Shown: positions 18,606 through 27,702, counted from the stretch's first letter. The stretch: 64,000 nucleotides of DNA from Candidatus Poseidoniaceae archaeon (GCA_030747695.1 JASLKG010000002.1:101502-165501), one strand, 5' to 3'. Notes: generated from the letters alone by a model not told the origin. Numbers and translations are program-made.

Positions 18606-20825
18606 TTATCTACGCCGGAAGCGCAATGATAGCATCAATCCTAGCAAAACGATTCCAATGACAAATGGTTCATACAAAATGTATGAGATTTCTTCACCGA
18701 ATGCTTGCTGACCAGATCCTCCTCCACAACCAGGAGGAGGGGGGCCAATACCAGGACCCCAAGTCTCACCATATCCGGCACAAGGATCTTCCCCCCTACT
18801 GTCTTCTGGAACTTCACCATGGTAACAAATAAGGAAATATGGAAAGCCCATATCGCCATCGCCATTTTGCATAGTTGAATGATAGTGATAAATCCCTTGA
18901 GGGAAATCAGGAGTTGGTCCAAAATGGCCATTGCATACGTCTAAATGTCCAAGTCCTTCTGTATATTTGTAATCATCAATACCGTTGTAACCAGTTTCCC
19001 CTTCCTTCAATTCATATGAACTCTTCATCTCAACAACATTCATCTGGTCGTCGTAACCCCAAAATCCATAGATAGGATAACCATCAAATGCCACACCTAT
19101 TACTTTGGAATGGTTGCCATCATAGGTATTAGGAGCTACTTTATTTGGAGCAGAATCATCATAATCATCTTTGATATTTTCACCTTCATCTGGGTGCCAG
19201 TGCATGCAATTTGCATCTGCATGGTAATGATATGTACCTCCTTGAGCAGCATGACCGTGGCATACTCCAAGTTCAATCGGTTGTCTATCTTCATTGTATG
19301 CTCCATGTTCAGCTGATACTGCATCGCCTCCAGGGCCATCTTCTGGCCCATAGAGAGGTACCCCATTCAGTGCTATCGCAATAGAACCTCTATCTGGAGC
19401 ACAAGCATAGTCGCCATTTGCTTCGGGACAATTTGTACTATCATGATTACCAGTTGTATCATTAGTTGGATTTCTTGGAATGGACCAAGTGTAATCCTTT
19501 TCCGAGGTACAATCACCTCCTTGAGAGCATGCCAAAGTTGATTCAAAGTCGTGATTTGGTATCCCATTTGTATTGATCAAAAGATGAGTTTCATTCAAGG
19601 TAATAGTAATTTCACACTGTAGTGTTTCTTCGCCCGAAGTAGTAAGGTCATCAACAATAGGACTATCGTCAGTAGTTTGACAAAAGAAGAAATCCAGCCA
19701 AAATTGTGCTAAATCAGTCGGATCATAACCTGATTCAATAACTGATAATGTAACTATTGCATTTACTGAACCTGCAGAATTGTTGGCATAAATTACAAAA
19801 TCAGTTTCATCCATATTTTCGGTGGGAATACCACTCAACTTACCAGAATTTGTATCAAAAATTATCCCATCAGGCAAACTACCTACTATTTCCCAACTTG
19901 TAATTGAACCCCCTAAACTCAAAAATGTTATTTCATCCATTGGGTTGTCTTTGTATATTTCTTGGGATATACTTGTAGGAGAAATTTCAGGTGGAGATAT
20001 TATTGATGTGTATGTCACATTAGATTTGCAATAATCTGTGCCATCATCAACATAAAATTGAATTGTATAATTACCAATAACATCAGGATTAAATTCTGCA
20101 ATAATGTTTGAAGGATTGGTTATTTCCGAATTTGAATCTTCAGGTTTGTCAACAAATGTCCACAACGGATTTTCCAGATTATCACCATCTGAATCTGCAC
20201 TATTCGACGCATCCAATACAACAACTTGACCTACTTCAACTGTTGAATCAATACCTATGTCACACACAGGAGGATTATTTGTACTATTTTCACTATTTGT
20301 TTGGTTATTTGAATCTCCTGAGTTGTTATTATTGTCGTTATCAGTATTATTGTTGTTATCTTCTTCATCATTATTATCCTCGTCAATGACTTCATCTGCT
20401 TCAATAATGAATGTCAAATTTTCTGACCAAGTGTCTTCAGGTAAATTGTGGGCTCTAAAGGTAATCGTAATATTTTCACTTCTGTCTTCTATTTCTATCT
20501 CGAAATCCCAAGCCCCTTCCATATCTGTTGAAATCAAATCCGAATCTTCGCCCTCTGCAGATATTATCGAAACTTCTATTCTTACCTCCATCGGATGATC
20601 ATGAATTACATTACCTGAAATAAATTGATCCCCTTCAAATTCCACTAAGAGGGCTTCTAATTCTGGAGGTTCATGAAGATGTTTTGAGTGATCTACTATC
20701 TCCTCTTCTCCTTCAACTATCTCTTCAACTTCATCATTAGAAGAATCTGAATATGAATATACAATATAACCCATCGGTCCCAATACTACTATAGCAGCCA
20801 ATATGGCAGTTGCAATCTTATCCAT
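18606..20825 (-). CDS. Membrane-anchored surface protein with YHYH domain
   Basis: This 739-residue protein has an N-terminal hydrophobic segment (ATAILAAIVVLGPMGYIVY). An acidic His-containing linker (VDHSKHLHEP) and an Asp/Asn-rich low-complexity tract near residues 150-185 follow. Two Ig/cadherin-like units come next, with the putative-Ig segment SLPDGIIFDTNSGKLSGIP. The C-terminal half is a YHYH domain: GVCHGHAAQGGTYHYH, then a second YHYH in QGIYHYHSTMQ, with paired Cys such as CNGH and CYHGE. The tail has a hydrophobic span followed by RFRRR, like a C-terminal sorting or anchoring signal. YHYH domains have no settled function; the many His and Cys residues suggest metal, perhaps copper, binding. 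It is the most upstream of the three minus-strand surface genes. Confidence 0.85.
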   Translation of the reverse strand: MDKIATAILAAIVVLGPMGYIVYSYSDSSNDEVEEIVEGEEEIVDHSKHLHEPPELEALLVEFEGDQFISGNVIHDHPMEVRIEVSIISAEGEDSDLISTDMEGAWDFEIEIEDRSENITITFRAHNLPEDTWSENLTFIIEADEVIDEDNNDEEDNNNNTDNDNNNNSGDSNNQTNSENSTNNPPVCDIGIDSTVEVGQVVVLDASNSADSDGDNLENPLWTFVDKPEDSNSEITNPSNIIAEFNPDVIGNYTIQFYVDDGTDYCKSNVTYTSIISPPEISPTSISQEIYKDNPMDEITFLSLGGSITSWEIVGSLPDGIIFDTNSGKLSGIPTENMDETDFVIYANNSAGSVNAIVTLSVIESGYDPTDLAQFWLDFFFCQTTDDSPIVDDLTTSGEETLQCEITITLNETHLLINTNGIPNHDFESTLACSQGGDCTSEKDYTWSIPRNPTNDTTGNHDSTNCPEANGDYACAPDRGSIAIALNGVPLYGPEDGPGGDAVSAEHGAYNEDRQPIELGVCHGHAAQGGTYHYHADANCMHWHPDEGENIKDDYDDSAPNKVAPNTYDGNHSKVIGVAFDGYPIYGFWGYDDQMNVVEMKSSYELKEGETGYNGIDDYKYTEGLGHLDVCNGHFGPTPDFPQGIYHYHSTMQNGDGDMGFPYFLICYHGEVPEDSRGEDPCAGYGETWGPGIGPPPPGCGGGSGQQAFGEEISYILYEPFVIGIVLLGLMLSLRFRRR

Positions 20826-20880
20826 GACACGCGTCTATGCAATATAGTACATAATAGATAGGTGTAATTGCACCGCCTTA

Positions 20881-20895
20881 TTGATTAACAATCAA
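20881..20895. promoter_or_regulatory. AT-rich palindrome in the tRNA-Leu promoter region
   Basis: TTGATT-AAC-AATCAA is a perfect palindrome 17 bases before the tRNA. It covers the place where an archaeal TATA element would be expected, so it may be part of the promoter or a factor site. Confidence 0.35.
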
Positions 20896-20912
20896 CATAG
20901 CCGCCAAACCAA

Positions 20913-20998
20913 GCAGGGGTTGCCGAGTTGGTCAAAGGCGCCGGGCTTAAGATCCGGTCTCGATGGGTTCGTGAGTTCAAATCTCACCCCCTGCACCA
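20913..20998 (+). tRNA. tRNA-Leu (anticodon UAA), CCA encoded
   Basis: The 7-bp acceptor stem pairs GCAGGGG with CCCCTGC, followed by A and an encoded CCA. The anticodon loop CTTAAGA gives UAA, read as leucine. The T arm is GTGAG-TTCAAAT-CTCAC. A long variable arm makes it class II, as expected for tRNA-Leu, and its 86 bases fit. There is no intron. It is flanked by minus-strand genes on both sides and so must have its own promoter. Confidence 0.96.
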
Positions 20999-20999
20999 C

Positions 21000-21713
21000 T
21001 TAGGTTAACGACCAACCACCATCTACTGGAAGAATATAGCCCGTAATGTAATCTGCGTTGTATAAAAATTCAATCGCTTTTGCAATGTCTAAAGGATCAC
21101 CAGGACGTCCCAATGGGACTTTCCTTACGATTTCATTGAATCTCTCTTTCTCCCAAGATGCTGCAATTATTGCACCCGGAGCAATGCCATTTACTCTTAT
21201 TTCTGGAGCTAATTCACCTGCTAAATTGACAATTAATTGCCGCAAAGAACCCTTTGTCGCAGTATAATGTGAAAGATCTTTCCAAGCATGATTCCAACTA
21301 GTATCTACAATACCAATAACGCAACCTTTTTTCTTCTTTAATTTCGGAGATAATCCTTGGGTTATGAAAAATGGTGCATCCAAATGTATCCTACTAAATC
21401 TACGTAATTCTTGAGGAGTTATTGTCGAGAAGTCCTCTTGTTTATAGATTGAAGCATTATGGATTAAGAGATCAATTCCACCTTCACTTTCAACCAATTT
21501 GTGTCCATCAATTTCTTCAATTATTCTGAACAAATCATCATCATTTGAAAGGTCTCCTTTTACCAATCCCCCTCTCCCTTTTTGCAGCAATTGTTTTGCT
21601 TGTACTACACTATTATTGCAATGTAATATTACTATCCAACCTTGGTCTAGTAAATGACTCGTTATTGCAGCTCCAATTCTTCGAGCACCGCCAGTGATTA
21701 CTGCAAGAGGCAT
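21000..21713 (-). CDS. Short-chain dehydrogenase, pteridine-reductase-like
   Basis: This is a 237-residue NAD(P)H-dependent SDR from the ATG at 21713 (MPLAVITGGARRIGAAI). The TGGARRIG motif fits the TGxxxRxG form that sets pteridine reductases (PTR1, FolM) apart from the general TGxxxGxG of SDRs. The NHAS-like tetrad segment (LIHNASIY), a YTATK catalytic motif, and the PGAI and GYILPVDGG segments are present. It may reduce dihydropterins or dihydrofolate. That would fit the FolB, FolP and carbinolamine dehydratase genes elsewhere in the window. Its stop lies 2 bases past the tRNA-Leu CCA. The track start at 21758 adds an unconserved leader. General SDR function is certain; the substrate is inferred from one motif. 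Confidence 0.8.
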   Translation of the reverse strand: MPLAVITGGARRIGAAITSHLLDQGWIVILHCNNSVVQAKQLLQKGRGGLVKGDLSNDDDLFRIIEEIDGHKLVESEGGIDLLIHNASIYKQEDFSTITPQELRRFSRIHLDAPFFITQGLSPKLKKKKGCVIGIVDTSWNHAWKDLSHYTATKGSLRQLIVNLAGELAPEIRVNGIAPGAIIAASWEKERFNEIVRKVPLGRPGDPLDIAKAIEFLYNADYITGYILPVDGGWSLT

Positions 21714-21774
21714 GTTAGTGCGAGTAGGGTTTACTGCTTGAATCCTCGTACATAACATCCAACCCTTTTACGAT

Positions 21775-21793
21775 ACCATCCCTTCGGGATGGT
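21775..21793. repeat. Perfect 8-bp GC hairpin between divergent genes
   Basis: ACCATCCC-TTC-GGGATGGT lies between the start of the minus-strand SDR (21713) and lipA (21833). Between divergent starts a terminator makes little sense, so a regulatory or leader role is more likely. Confidence 0.45.
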
Positions 21794-21832
21794 TACAGGG
21801 GGGGCATCATATTGACCGTTAGAAAACTCGCG

Positions 21833-22741
21833 ATGGCCGATAAAAGACCTAGACTCCCTGAGTGGTTTCGTACAAGATTACCTAGCGGAGAACTCCAACA
21901 AAAATTCAATGAGACAAAATTAACTGTCGAAGAAAATATGCTAAATACTGTCTGCCAAGAAGCAAAATGCCCCAATATTCACGAATGTTGGGCAGCAAAA
22001 GATGCCACTTTCATGGTAGCTGGCCAAGAGTGTACACGTGGTTGTAGATTTTGCGCGGTTGGAACAATAAAACGACCTCCACCCTTGGACCTACAAGAAC
22101 CTACCAAACTTGCGGAGGCTATTTCAAAAATGGGATTACGTCATGCAGTTATTACTGTTGTTAATCGCGACGACTTACCGGACAGTGGTGCATCTCACTA
22201 CAAGGAATGTCTAATCAGAGTTAGAGAGTCATGTCCTGATGTTACTCTTGAATTACTATGCTCTGATTTAGCAGGTGACCATGTTGCACTTGCATATTTA
22301 TTGGAAAATCTCGAGTTAGAAGTTTTCGCACACAATGTAGAATGCGTTCCCAGACTTGACAAGATCGTCAGAGATTCAAGGGCATCGTTCAAGCAATCTA
22401 TTGACCTCCTAATGGAAGCTAAAAGAATTCGTCCAGATATTCTTACAAAATCATCGATAATGGTAGGACTTGGTGAAACAGATGATGAAATAACTGAAGC
22501 ATTGATAATGCTTAGAGAAGCAAATGTTGATCTTGTTACAATCGGGCAATACCTTGCCCCTAGTTCTAAGCACCTTCCGATTGATAGATTCCCAAATCCT
22601 ACACAATTTGACGATTGGGCTGCCCAAATAGAAAAATTAGGATTCTTAGGGTGGGCGTGTGGACCCCTAGTAAGATCATCATACCGAGCAGGTGATTTGC
22701 TCATCAGAGCATCGGCAAGGCTTAGAACAGACGGGGAGTGA
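21833..22741 (+). CDS. lipA: Lipoyl synthase
   Basis: This radical-SAM enzyme of 302 residues inserts two sulfurs into the octanoyl chain on a lipoyl domain. The auxiliary cluster cysteines are Cys41, Cys46 and Cys52 (CQEAKCPNIHEC). The radical-SAM cluster cysteines are Cys67, Cys71 and Cys74 (CTRGCRFC). The conserved C-terminal RSSY serine motif is present. The ATG at 21833 (MADKRPRLPEWF) is preferred to the TTG at 21812. The gene starts a plus-strand run with the genes of a 2-oxoacid dehydrogenase complex whose E2 is its likely target. LipB, encoded 10 kb away, would supply the octanoyl groups. Confidence 0.96.
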   Translation: MADKRPRLPEWFRTRLPSGELQQKFNETKLTVEENMLNTVCQEAKCPNIHECWAAKDATFMVAGQECTRGCRFCAVGTIKRPPPLDLQEPTKLAEAISKMGLRHAVITVVNRDDLPDSGASHYKECLIRVRESCPDVTLELLCSDLAGDHVALAYLLENLELEVFAHNVECVPRLDKIVRDSRASFKQSIDLLMEAKRIRPDILTKSSIMVGLGETDDEITEALIMLREANVDLVTIGQYLAPSSKHLPIDRFPNPTQFDDWAAQIEKLGFLGWACGPLVRSSYRAGDLLIRASARLRTDGE

Positions 22742-22748
22742 CAGCACC

Positions 22749-23990
22749 ATGACGGAAGATTCGAGGGGAGGTTTGGAACCATACTCTGTGCCCACAGCAC
22801 CTTTCCGTCCTGGTGATGAAGCTGATTTCGGAGGTGCTTGGAAAGAAAAACCTGGTGACCTTTCTAGACCAGACCCAGTAACTTGCGAAGCACAGGAAAC
22901 TCACAAACATGCCCATGGACTAATACGTGTTCTAGATGATGACCATTCCGCAAGTGGGGAGTGGAATCCACAATTAAATGCTGAAACATTAATTGAAGGA
23001 TTAGAAATGATGATGCGTTTGAGAATTTTTGATGATAGGATGATGAAGATGCAAAGGACTGGTAAATTATCATTCTACATGCGATCTTTTGGTGAAGAAG
23101 CAATTGCTATTGCACAAACAATGGCTCTCGAAAAAACTGATTGGATTTTCCCTTCATATCGACAGCCTGGAGCTCAATTTGTACGTGGGCGTGACATGGT
23201 TAGTATGATTTGTCATTGTATAGGCAATACCGAAGATAATGTGCGTGGACGTCAAATGCCTGTGCACTACACCTGGAAAGAAGGGTATTTCATTTCAATT
23301 TCTAGCCCAGTAGGAACCCAATTTTCACAGGCAGTAGGTGTTGCAATGGCCTCTGCATACAAGGGTGATGATCAAGCCACAATTACTTGGCTAGGAGATG
23401 GCACCAGTGCACAAGGAGATTATCACTATGGATTGAACTTTGCATCAGTTTTCAAACCACCTGTAATTCTAAATGTAGTAAACAATCAATGGGCAATATC
23501 TACTCATCGTAATGTTGCAACTGGCGGAGATAATTTTGCTGCTAGGGGACTTGCATATGACATACCCTCTTTACGGGTGGATGGAAATGATTTCTTGGCG
23601 TTATATTCAGTAACAAAATGGGCACGAGAACGTGCAAGCGCTGGTAAAGGTGCAACTCATATTGAAGTTTACACCTATAGGGCTGGAGCACATTCTTCAT
23701 CTGACGATCCAAGCCGTTACCGCCCTGGTGATGAATTCAACTGCTGGCCAGGTGGAGATCCAGTTGATCGATTAAAACAACATCTGATTAAAATTGGTGC
23801 CTGGTCTGAAGAAAAAGATGCTGAATTAGTAGAAAAAATTGACTCTGAAGTGATGGCTGCTTACAAAGAAGCTTGCACATATGGAGATTTAGCTAGTGGA
23901 CCATATCCTCCATCATCAACCATATTTACAGAAGTTTATGAAAATGTTCCTTGGCATGTTCAAGAACAACGTGAGGAACTTGGAGTTTGA
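22749..23990 (+). CDS. 2-oxoacid dehydrogenase E1 alpha (branched-chain type)
   Basis: This 413-residue subunit of the thiamine-diphosphate decarboxylase component acts on branched-chain 2-oxoacids, or possibly pyruvate. It starts at the ATG at 22749, 7 bases after lipA ends. The ThDP motif begins with GDG in WLGDGTSAQGDYHYG and ends with VVNNQWAIST. The phosphorylation-loop region GAHSSSDDPSRYRP is the form seen in branched-chain E1 alpha. Residues such as FYMRSFGEEA and FPSYRQPGAQ also match that type rather than bacterial AceE. It would form an alpha2-beta2 tetramer with the next gene product. Confidence 0.93.
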   Translation: MTEDSRGGLEPYSVPTAPFRPGDEADFGGAWKEKPGDLSRPDPVTCEAQETHKHAHGLIRVLDDDHSASGEWNPQLNAETLIEGLEMMMRLRIFDDRMMKMQRTGKLSFYMRSFGEEAIAIAQTMALEKTDWIFPSYRQPGAQFVRGRDMVSMICHCIGNTEDNVRGRQMPVHYTWKEGYFISISSPVGTQFSQAVGVAMASAYKGDDQATITWLGDGTSAQGDYHYGLNFASVFKPPVILNVVNNQWAISTHRNVATGGDNFAARGLAYDIPSLRVDGNDFLALYSVTKWARERASAGKGATHIEVYTYRAGAHSSSDDPSRYRPGDEFNCWPGGDPVDRLKQHLIKIGAWSEEKDAELVEKIDSEVMAAYKEACTYGDLASGPYPPSSTIFTEVYENVPWHVQEQREELGV

Positions 23991-23997
23991 GGTGATC

Positions 23998-25011
23998 ATG
24001 ATGGCTGAAATGAACATGATACAATCTCTGAATAGTGCGCTTGATACACTATTAGAAAAAGATGACAATGTGGTAATCTTCGGAGAAGATGTTGGATATT
24101 TTGGTGGAGTTTTCAGAGTAACTGATGGTTTACAAGAAAAGCATGGTGACCATAGAGTATTTGATGCCCCACTAGCAGAAGGGGGAATCGCAGCAATAGC
24201 TTTTGGTATGGGACTAAATGGTTTGAGACCTGTAGCGGAAATACAATTTGCAGATTACATATTCCCTGCTTACGACCAGATTGTAAATGAAATCGCAAAA
24301 TTAAGGCATCGTAGTGGTGGAGAATTTTCGACACCAGTCACTATCCGCACACCTGCTGGCGGAGGAATCAAGGGAGGACATCATCACTCTCAATCTCCAG
24401 AAGCGCAGTTCACCCATACTCCTGGTTTGAAGGTTGTTTATTGTTCAAATCCTAGAAACGCCAAAGGATTACTTACAAGTGCAATTGAATGTAATGATCC
24501 TGTTATTTTCTTTGAACCAAAAAGATGTTACAGAGGTCCTTTCTATGGCGACCCTCATAATGTTCCAACTTGGAAAGGGCACAGAGATTGTGAAGTTGAA
24601 GAAGGATACTATTCCATACCTCTTGAAGAAGCCGAAATTGTGCAAGAAGGTGACAGTTGCACTGTTATTGCTTGGGGAGCTATGGTCCATGTTGCCGAAC
24701 AAGGAATAAAAGATTCTGGGATAGATTGTGAATTGATTGATTTACAAACACTTGTCCCATGGGATAGAGATACTGTAGTCAAATCCGTAAACAAAACGGG
24801 TAGATGTGTAATTGTACATGAAGCGCCAAAGACTAGTGGTTTTGGAGCAGAAATGTGTGCATCTATACAAGAAAGGTGTTTTTGGCATCTAGAGACTCCA
24901 ATTGAAAGAGTAACCGGCTGGGATACACCATTCCCTCACACAACAGAATGGGATTATCTTCCAAGCCCTGAAAGAATTTCAGCGGCTATCAAGAAAACAC
25001 AGGAGGCATAA
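23998..25011 (+). CDS. 2-oxoacid dehydrogenase E1 beta (branched-chain type)
   Basis: This 337-residue partner of E1 alpha contributes the C-terminal transketolase-like half of the active site. It starts at tandem ATGs (23998 or 24001) preceded by TTTGAGGTGATC, in which the E1 alpha stop overlaps the Shine-Dalgarno site. That suggests translational coupling. Motifs include IFGEDVGYFGG, FDAPLAEGGI, FADYIFPAYDQI and IRTPAGGGIKGGHHHSQSPE, all typical of the family. The longer track ORF (from 23896) runs back into E1 alpha and is not real. Length matches the usual 325-350 residues. Confidence 0.95.
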   Translation: MMAEMNMIQSLNSALDTLLEKDDNVVIFGEDVGYFGGVFRVTDGLQEKHGDHRVFDAPLAEGGIAAIAFGMGLNGLRPVAEIQFADYIFPAYDQIVNEIAKLRHRSGGEFSTPVTIRTPAGGGIKGGHHHSQSPEAQFTHTPGLKVVYCSNPRNAKGLLTSAIECNDPVIFFEPKRCYRGPFYGDPHNVPTWKGHRDCEVEEGYYSIPLEEAEIVQEGDSCTVIAWGAMVHVAEQGIKDSGIDCELIDLQTLVPWDRDTVVKSVNKTGRCVIVHEAPKTSGFGAEMCASIQERCFWHLETPIERVTGWDTPFPHTTEWDYLPSPERISAAIKKTQEA

Positions 25012-25013
25012 AT

Positions 25014-26261
25014 ATGGGAGTTTTTGCATTTAAATTACCAGATATAGGAGAAGGAGTAGTAGAAGGAGAAGTAGTAGAATGGATGGTCAAAGTTGGTGAC
25101 TCGATTAATGAAGATGAGCCAATTCTATCAGTGATGACTGACAAAGCGACTGTGGAGATACCATCGCCTGTGGACGGTGTTGTCAAATCAATCGTAGGAG
25201 AGCCGGGAACCATACTAGCAGTTGGACAAGTTTGTATTGAGTTTGAAACTGATGGTGAAAGCACTCCTGTCGAATCCAAAGAAGAAGAGGAAGAAGTAGA
25301 TGAAGAATCTGTAGAGGAAATTGTCGATGTTGAACCCGAACCGGCTCCAAAAGCCAAACCTAAATCTACTCCCGTAGTAGTCTCAGCGCCAGGCACAAGA
25401 CCACTAGCATCTCCTGCGGTTAGACAACGCGCTAGAGAAAGTGGAATTAATCTTTCAACAGTTTCTGGTTCAGGGCCAGCTGGTAGAATCACACATGCTG
25501 ACCTTGATTCTTGGAAAGATGCCGGTAGTCCAGTCGCTGCTGCAGGTCCATCTAGAACTGCACTTACTGGTACCACTGAAATTCCTGTGATCGGACTTCG
25601 CAGAAAGATTGCTGAGTCGATGACTGAATCATACAGTACAATACCTCATTTCTCATACTTCGAAGAAGTTGATATTACTGATTTGGAAACGCTACGCTTG
25701 CACCTTAATTCTACTAAGAATGAAGATCAACCTAAGTTAACTTACTTGCCATTCATTATGCAAGGTCTTGTTAAGGCACTTGGAGAAAATCCAGTATGTA
25801 ATGCACTTTATGATGATGAAAAAGGTGTTGTTACGCGCCACGATGCTGTACACTTAGGTATTGCCACTCAAACTGAAAGAGGTTTGTATGTACCTGTGGT
25901 AAAACATGTTGAAGCACAAGACGTTTGGGAATCTGCTTCAGAAATGCAACGTGTTAGCCAAGCCGCACGTGATGGTACTGCAAATTTGGATGAATTATCA
26001 GGTTCTACATTTACTATAACAAGTCTGGGAAGAATGGGTGGACTTGGAGCGACTCCAATCATTAACAAACCGGAAGTAGGGATTCTTGGAGTTCATAATG
26101 CAGTTGATACACCTGTAGTGCGTAATGGGCAGATTGTAGTTCGCAAAATGTTGCGTCTTTCATCGTCATGGGATCACCGTGTTGTTGATGGATGGGATGG
26201 CGCAGTTTTAGTTCAAAGACTCAAAACTTTGCTTGAGAACCCTGCTACTATCTTTATGTGA
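25014..26261 (+). CDS. 2-oxoacid dehydrogenase E2 (dihydrolipoyl acyltransferase)
   Basis: This 415-residue core acyltransferase transfers the acyl group from lipoamide to CoA. The N-terminal lipoyl domain (1-80) carries Lys44 in TDKATVEIP as the lipoylation site. An acidic then Pro/Lys-rich linker follows (85-125). A peripheral-subunit-binding domain (about 132-170, ASPAVRQRARESGI to GPAGRI) leads to the catalytic domain. That domain ends with the DHRVVDG active-site motif. There is one lipoyl domain, as in branched-chain E2. It lies 2 bases after E1 beta and just before E3. LipA, encoded upstream, would modify Lys44. Confidence 0.95.
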   Translation: MGVFAFKLPDIGEGVVEGEVVEWMVKVGDSINEDEPILSVMTDKATVEIPSPVDGVVKSIVGEPGTILAVGQVCIEFETDGESTPVESKEEEEEVDEESVEEIVDVEPEPAPKAKPKSTPVVVSAPGTRPLASPAVRQRARESGINLSTVSGSGPAGRITHADLDSWKDAGSPVAAAGPSRTALTGTTEIPVIGLRRKIAESMTESYSTIPHFSYFEEVDITDLETLRLHLNSTKNEDQPKLTYLPFIMQGLVKALGENPVCNALYDDEKGVVTRHDAVHLGIATQTERGLYVPVVKHVEAQDVWESASEMQRVSQAARDGTANLDELSGSTFTITSLGRMGGLGATPIINKPEVGILGVHNAVDTPVVRNGQIVVRKMLRLSSSWDHRVVDGWDGAVLVQRLKTLLENPATIFM

Positions 26262-26271
26262 GGCTGAGACA

Positions 26272-27690
26272 ATGAAAACTCGAAAATGTAAGGTTCTAGT
26301 TATTGGTGCGGGACCTGGTGGATACGTTGCAGCAATACGTTCTTCTCAACTAGGATTAGATACAGTAATTGTAGAGGGAGAAAGAGCTGGCGGTACTTGT
26401 CTCATTAGAGGATGTATACCTTCTAAAGCAATGATTCATGCAGCACACAAATTCCACGATTTAGCAGCACACGCAAAAAAAGGAGGACACATGGGAATTT
26501 CAATTCCAGGCCCAGCGGAACTTGAAATGGCTGCGCTGAAGGGTTGGAAGGACGATATAGTCGATAGATTGAATAAAGGTGTAGAACATCTACTGAAATC
26601 ATCAGGTGCTGAATTAATTACAGGTTGGGCTGAATTCAAAGATGCGAAAACTGTAACAGTCGGAAATTTGCAAATAGAGGCAGAATTTGTCATCCTTGCT
26701 AATGGAAGTGTACCTATAGAATTGCCATTTATGAAATATGGAGATGGAGTTATTTCTAGTCGAGAAGCTTTAGATATCGACAAAAAAATAGAGCATTTGG
26801 TCGTTGTTGGAGGAGGATATATTGGCCTTGAATTAGGTATTGTCCACCGTATGTTAGGTGCTCAAGTAACAGTTGTTGAGGCAATGGATAGCGTACTTCC
26901 AATATTTGATAAAGAATTACGTAGGCCTCTCGAATTATTCCTAAAGAAAAACAAAGTTAAAGTTCATACTGGAGTTTTTGCCAAGGGTGTTGAAAAGATG
27001 AAAAATGGTAAACTAAAACTAAATTTCATTGATAAGAATTCAAAAGAAGATTCTGATATGCAATCTGTTGAAGCAGATATGGTTCTTGTTACTGTTGGTA
27101 GGCGACCCCGTAGTGAAGGCCTTGCAACAACAGGAATTGCACTAGATGAAAGTGGGTTTGTCAAAGTAAATGAGCAATGTCAAACCAACATGAAGGGCGT
27201 TTATGCAATAGGAGACCTCACAAACATGGGTGAAATGTTGGCGCATGTTGCCTCATTCCAAGGAGAGATGGTTGCAGAGATTATTGCAGGTAAAAACAGG
27301 ATTTACAATCCTGTTGCAGTTCCAGCAATTGTTTTTACTGAACCTGAAATTGTCTCTGTAGGAATGTCTCCAGAGGAAGCAAAAGATGCTGGTCACCCAG
27401 TACTTGTAGGGAAATTCCCCCTAGCAGCAAATGGAAGATCACTAACGCAGGAAGCCGAAAGAACTGGTGGTTTTGTGAGGGTTGTTGCCCGTGAAGATGA
27501 CCATAGAATCCTTGGTATTCAAGCAGTTGGCACACATGTTAGTGAATTAGTAGGCGAATGGACTCTAGCTCTAGAAATGGGAGCTTTACTGGAGGATATT
27601 GCTGGAACAATACATGCACATCCTACTATGACAGAGATGACTCATGAAGCCGTATTAGCGACTCTTGGGCATGCAATACATATTGCTTGA
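26272..27690 (+). CDS. lpdA: Dihydrolipoyl dehydrogenase (E3)
   Basis: This 472-residue FAD enzyme reoxidises dihydrolipoamide with NAD+. It has an FAD-binding GAGPGGYVAA motif, the redox pair Cys43 and Cys48 in GGTCLIRGC, and a NAD-binding GGGYIGLELG motif. Also present are an FAD-contacting YAIGD segment and the catalytic His-Glu pair in HAHPTMTEM. The ATG at 26272 follows a GTGAGG site and replaces the upstream track start at 26233, which overlaps E2. It is the last gene of the lipA-E1-E2-E3 run. Length matches the family. Confidence 0.96.
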   Translation: MKTRKCKVLVIGAGPGGYVAAIRSSQLGLDTVIVEGERAGGTCLIRGCIPSKAMIHAAHKFHDLAAHAKKGGHMGISIPGPAELEMAALKGWKDDIVDRLNKGVEHLLKSSGAELITGWAEFKDAKTVTVGNLQIEAEFVILANGSVPIELPFMKYGDGVISSREALDIDKKIEHLVVVGGGYIGLELGIVHRMLGAQVTVVEAMDSVLPIFDKELRRPLELFLKKNKVKVHTGVFAKGVEKMKNGKLKLNFIDKNSKEDSDMQSVEADMVLVTVGRRPRSEGLATTGIALDESGFVKVNEQCQTNMKGVYAIGDLTNMGEMLAHVASFQGEMVAEIIAGKNRIYNPVAVPAIVFTEPEIVSVGMSPEEAKDAGHPVLVGKFPLAANGRSLTQEAERTGGFVRVVAREDDHRILGIQAVGTHVSELVGEWTLALEMGALLEDIAGTIHAHPTMTEMTHEAVLATLGHAIHIA

Positions 27691-27702
27691 TTAGCAATTG
27701 GT

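Noticed and set aside
15620-21793. UNCG-type tetraloops (CTTCGG, CTACGG) capping the border hairpins
   Set aside because: The perfect stems align only with a 3-base loop; using a 4-base loop breaks the outer pairs. Two of the genes also read from the other strand, where the loop would not be UNCG.
22198-22800. 200-codon minus-strand ORF
   Set aside because: It lies wholly opposite lipA and the E1 alpha start, with no start signal or recognisable content.
24989-25576. 195-codon minus-strand ORF rich in Ser/Thr
   Set aside because: It is the mirror of the E2 linker and lipoyl domain, whose coding bias produces a stop-free opposite frame.
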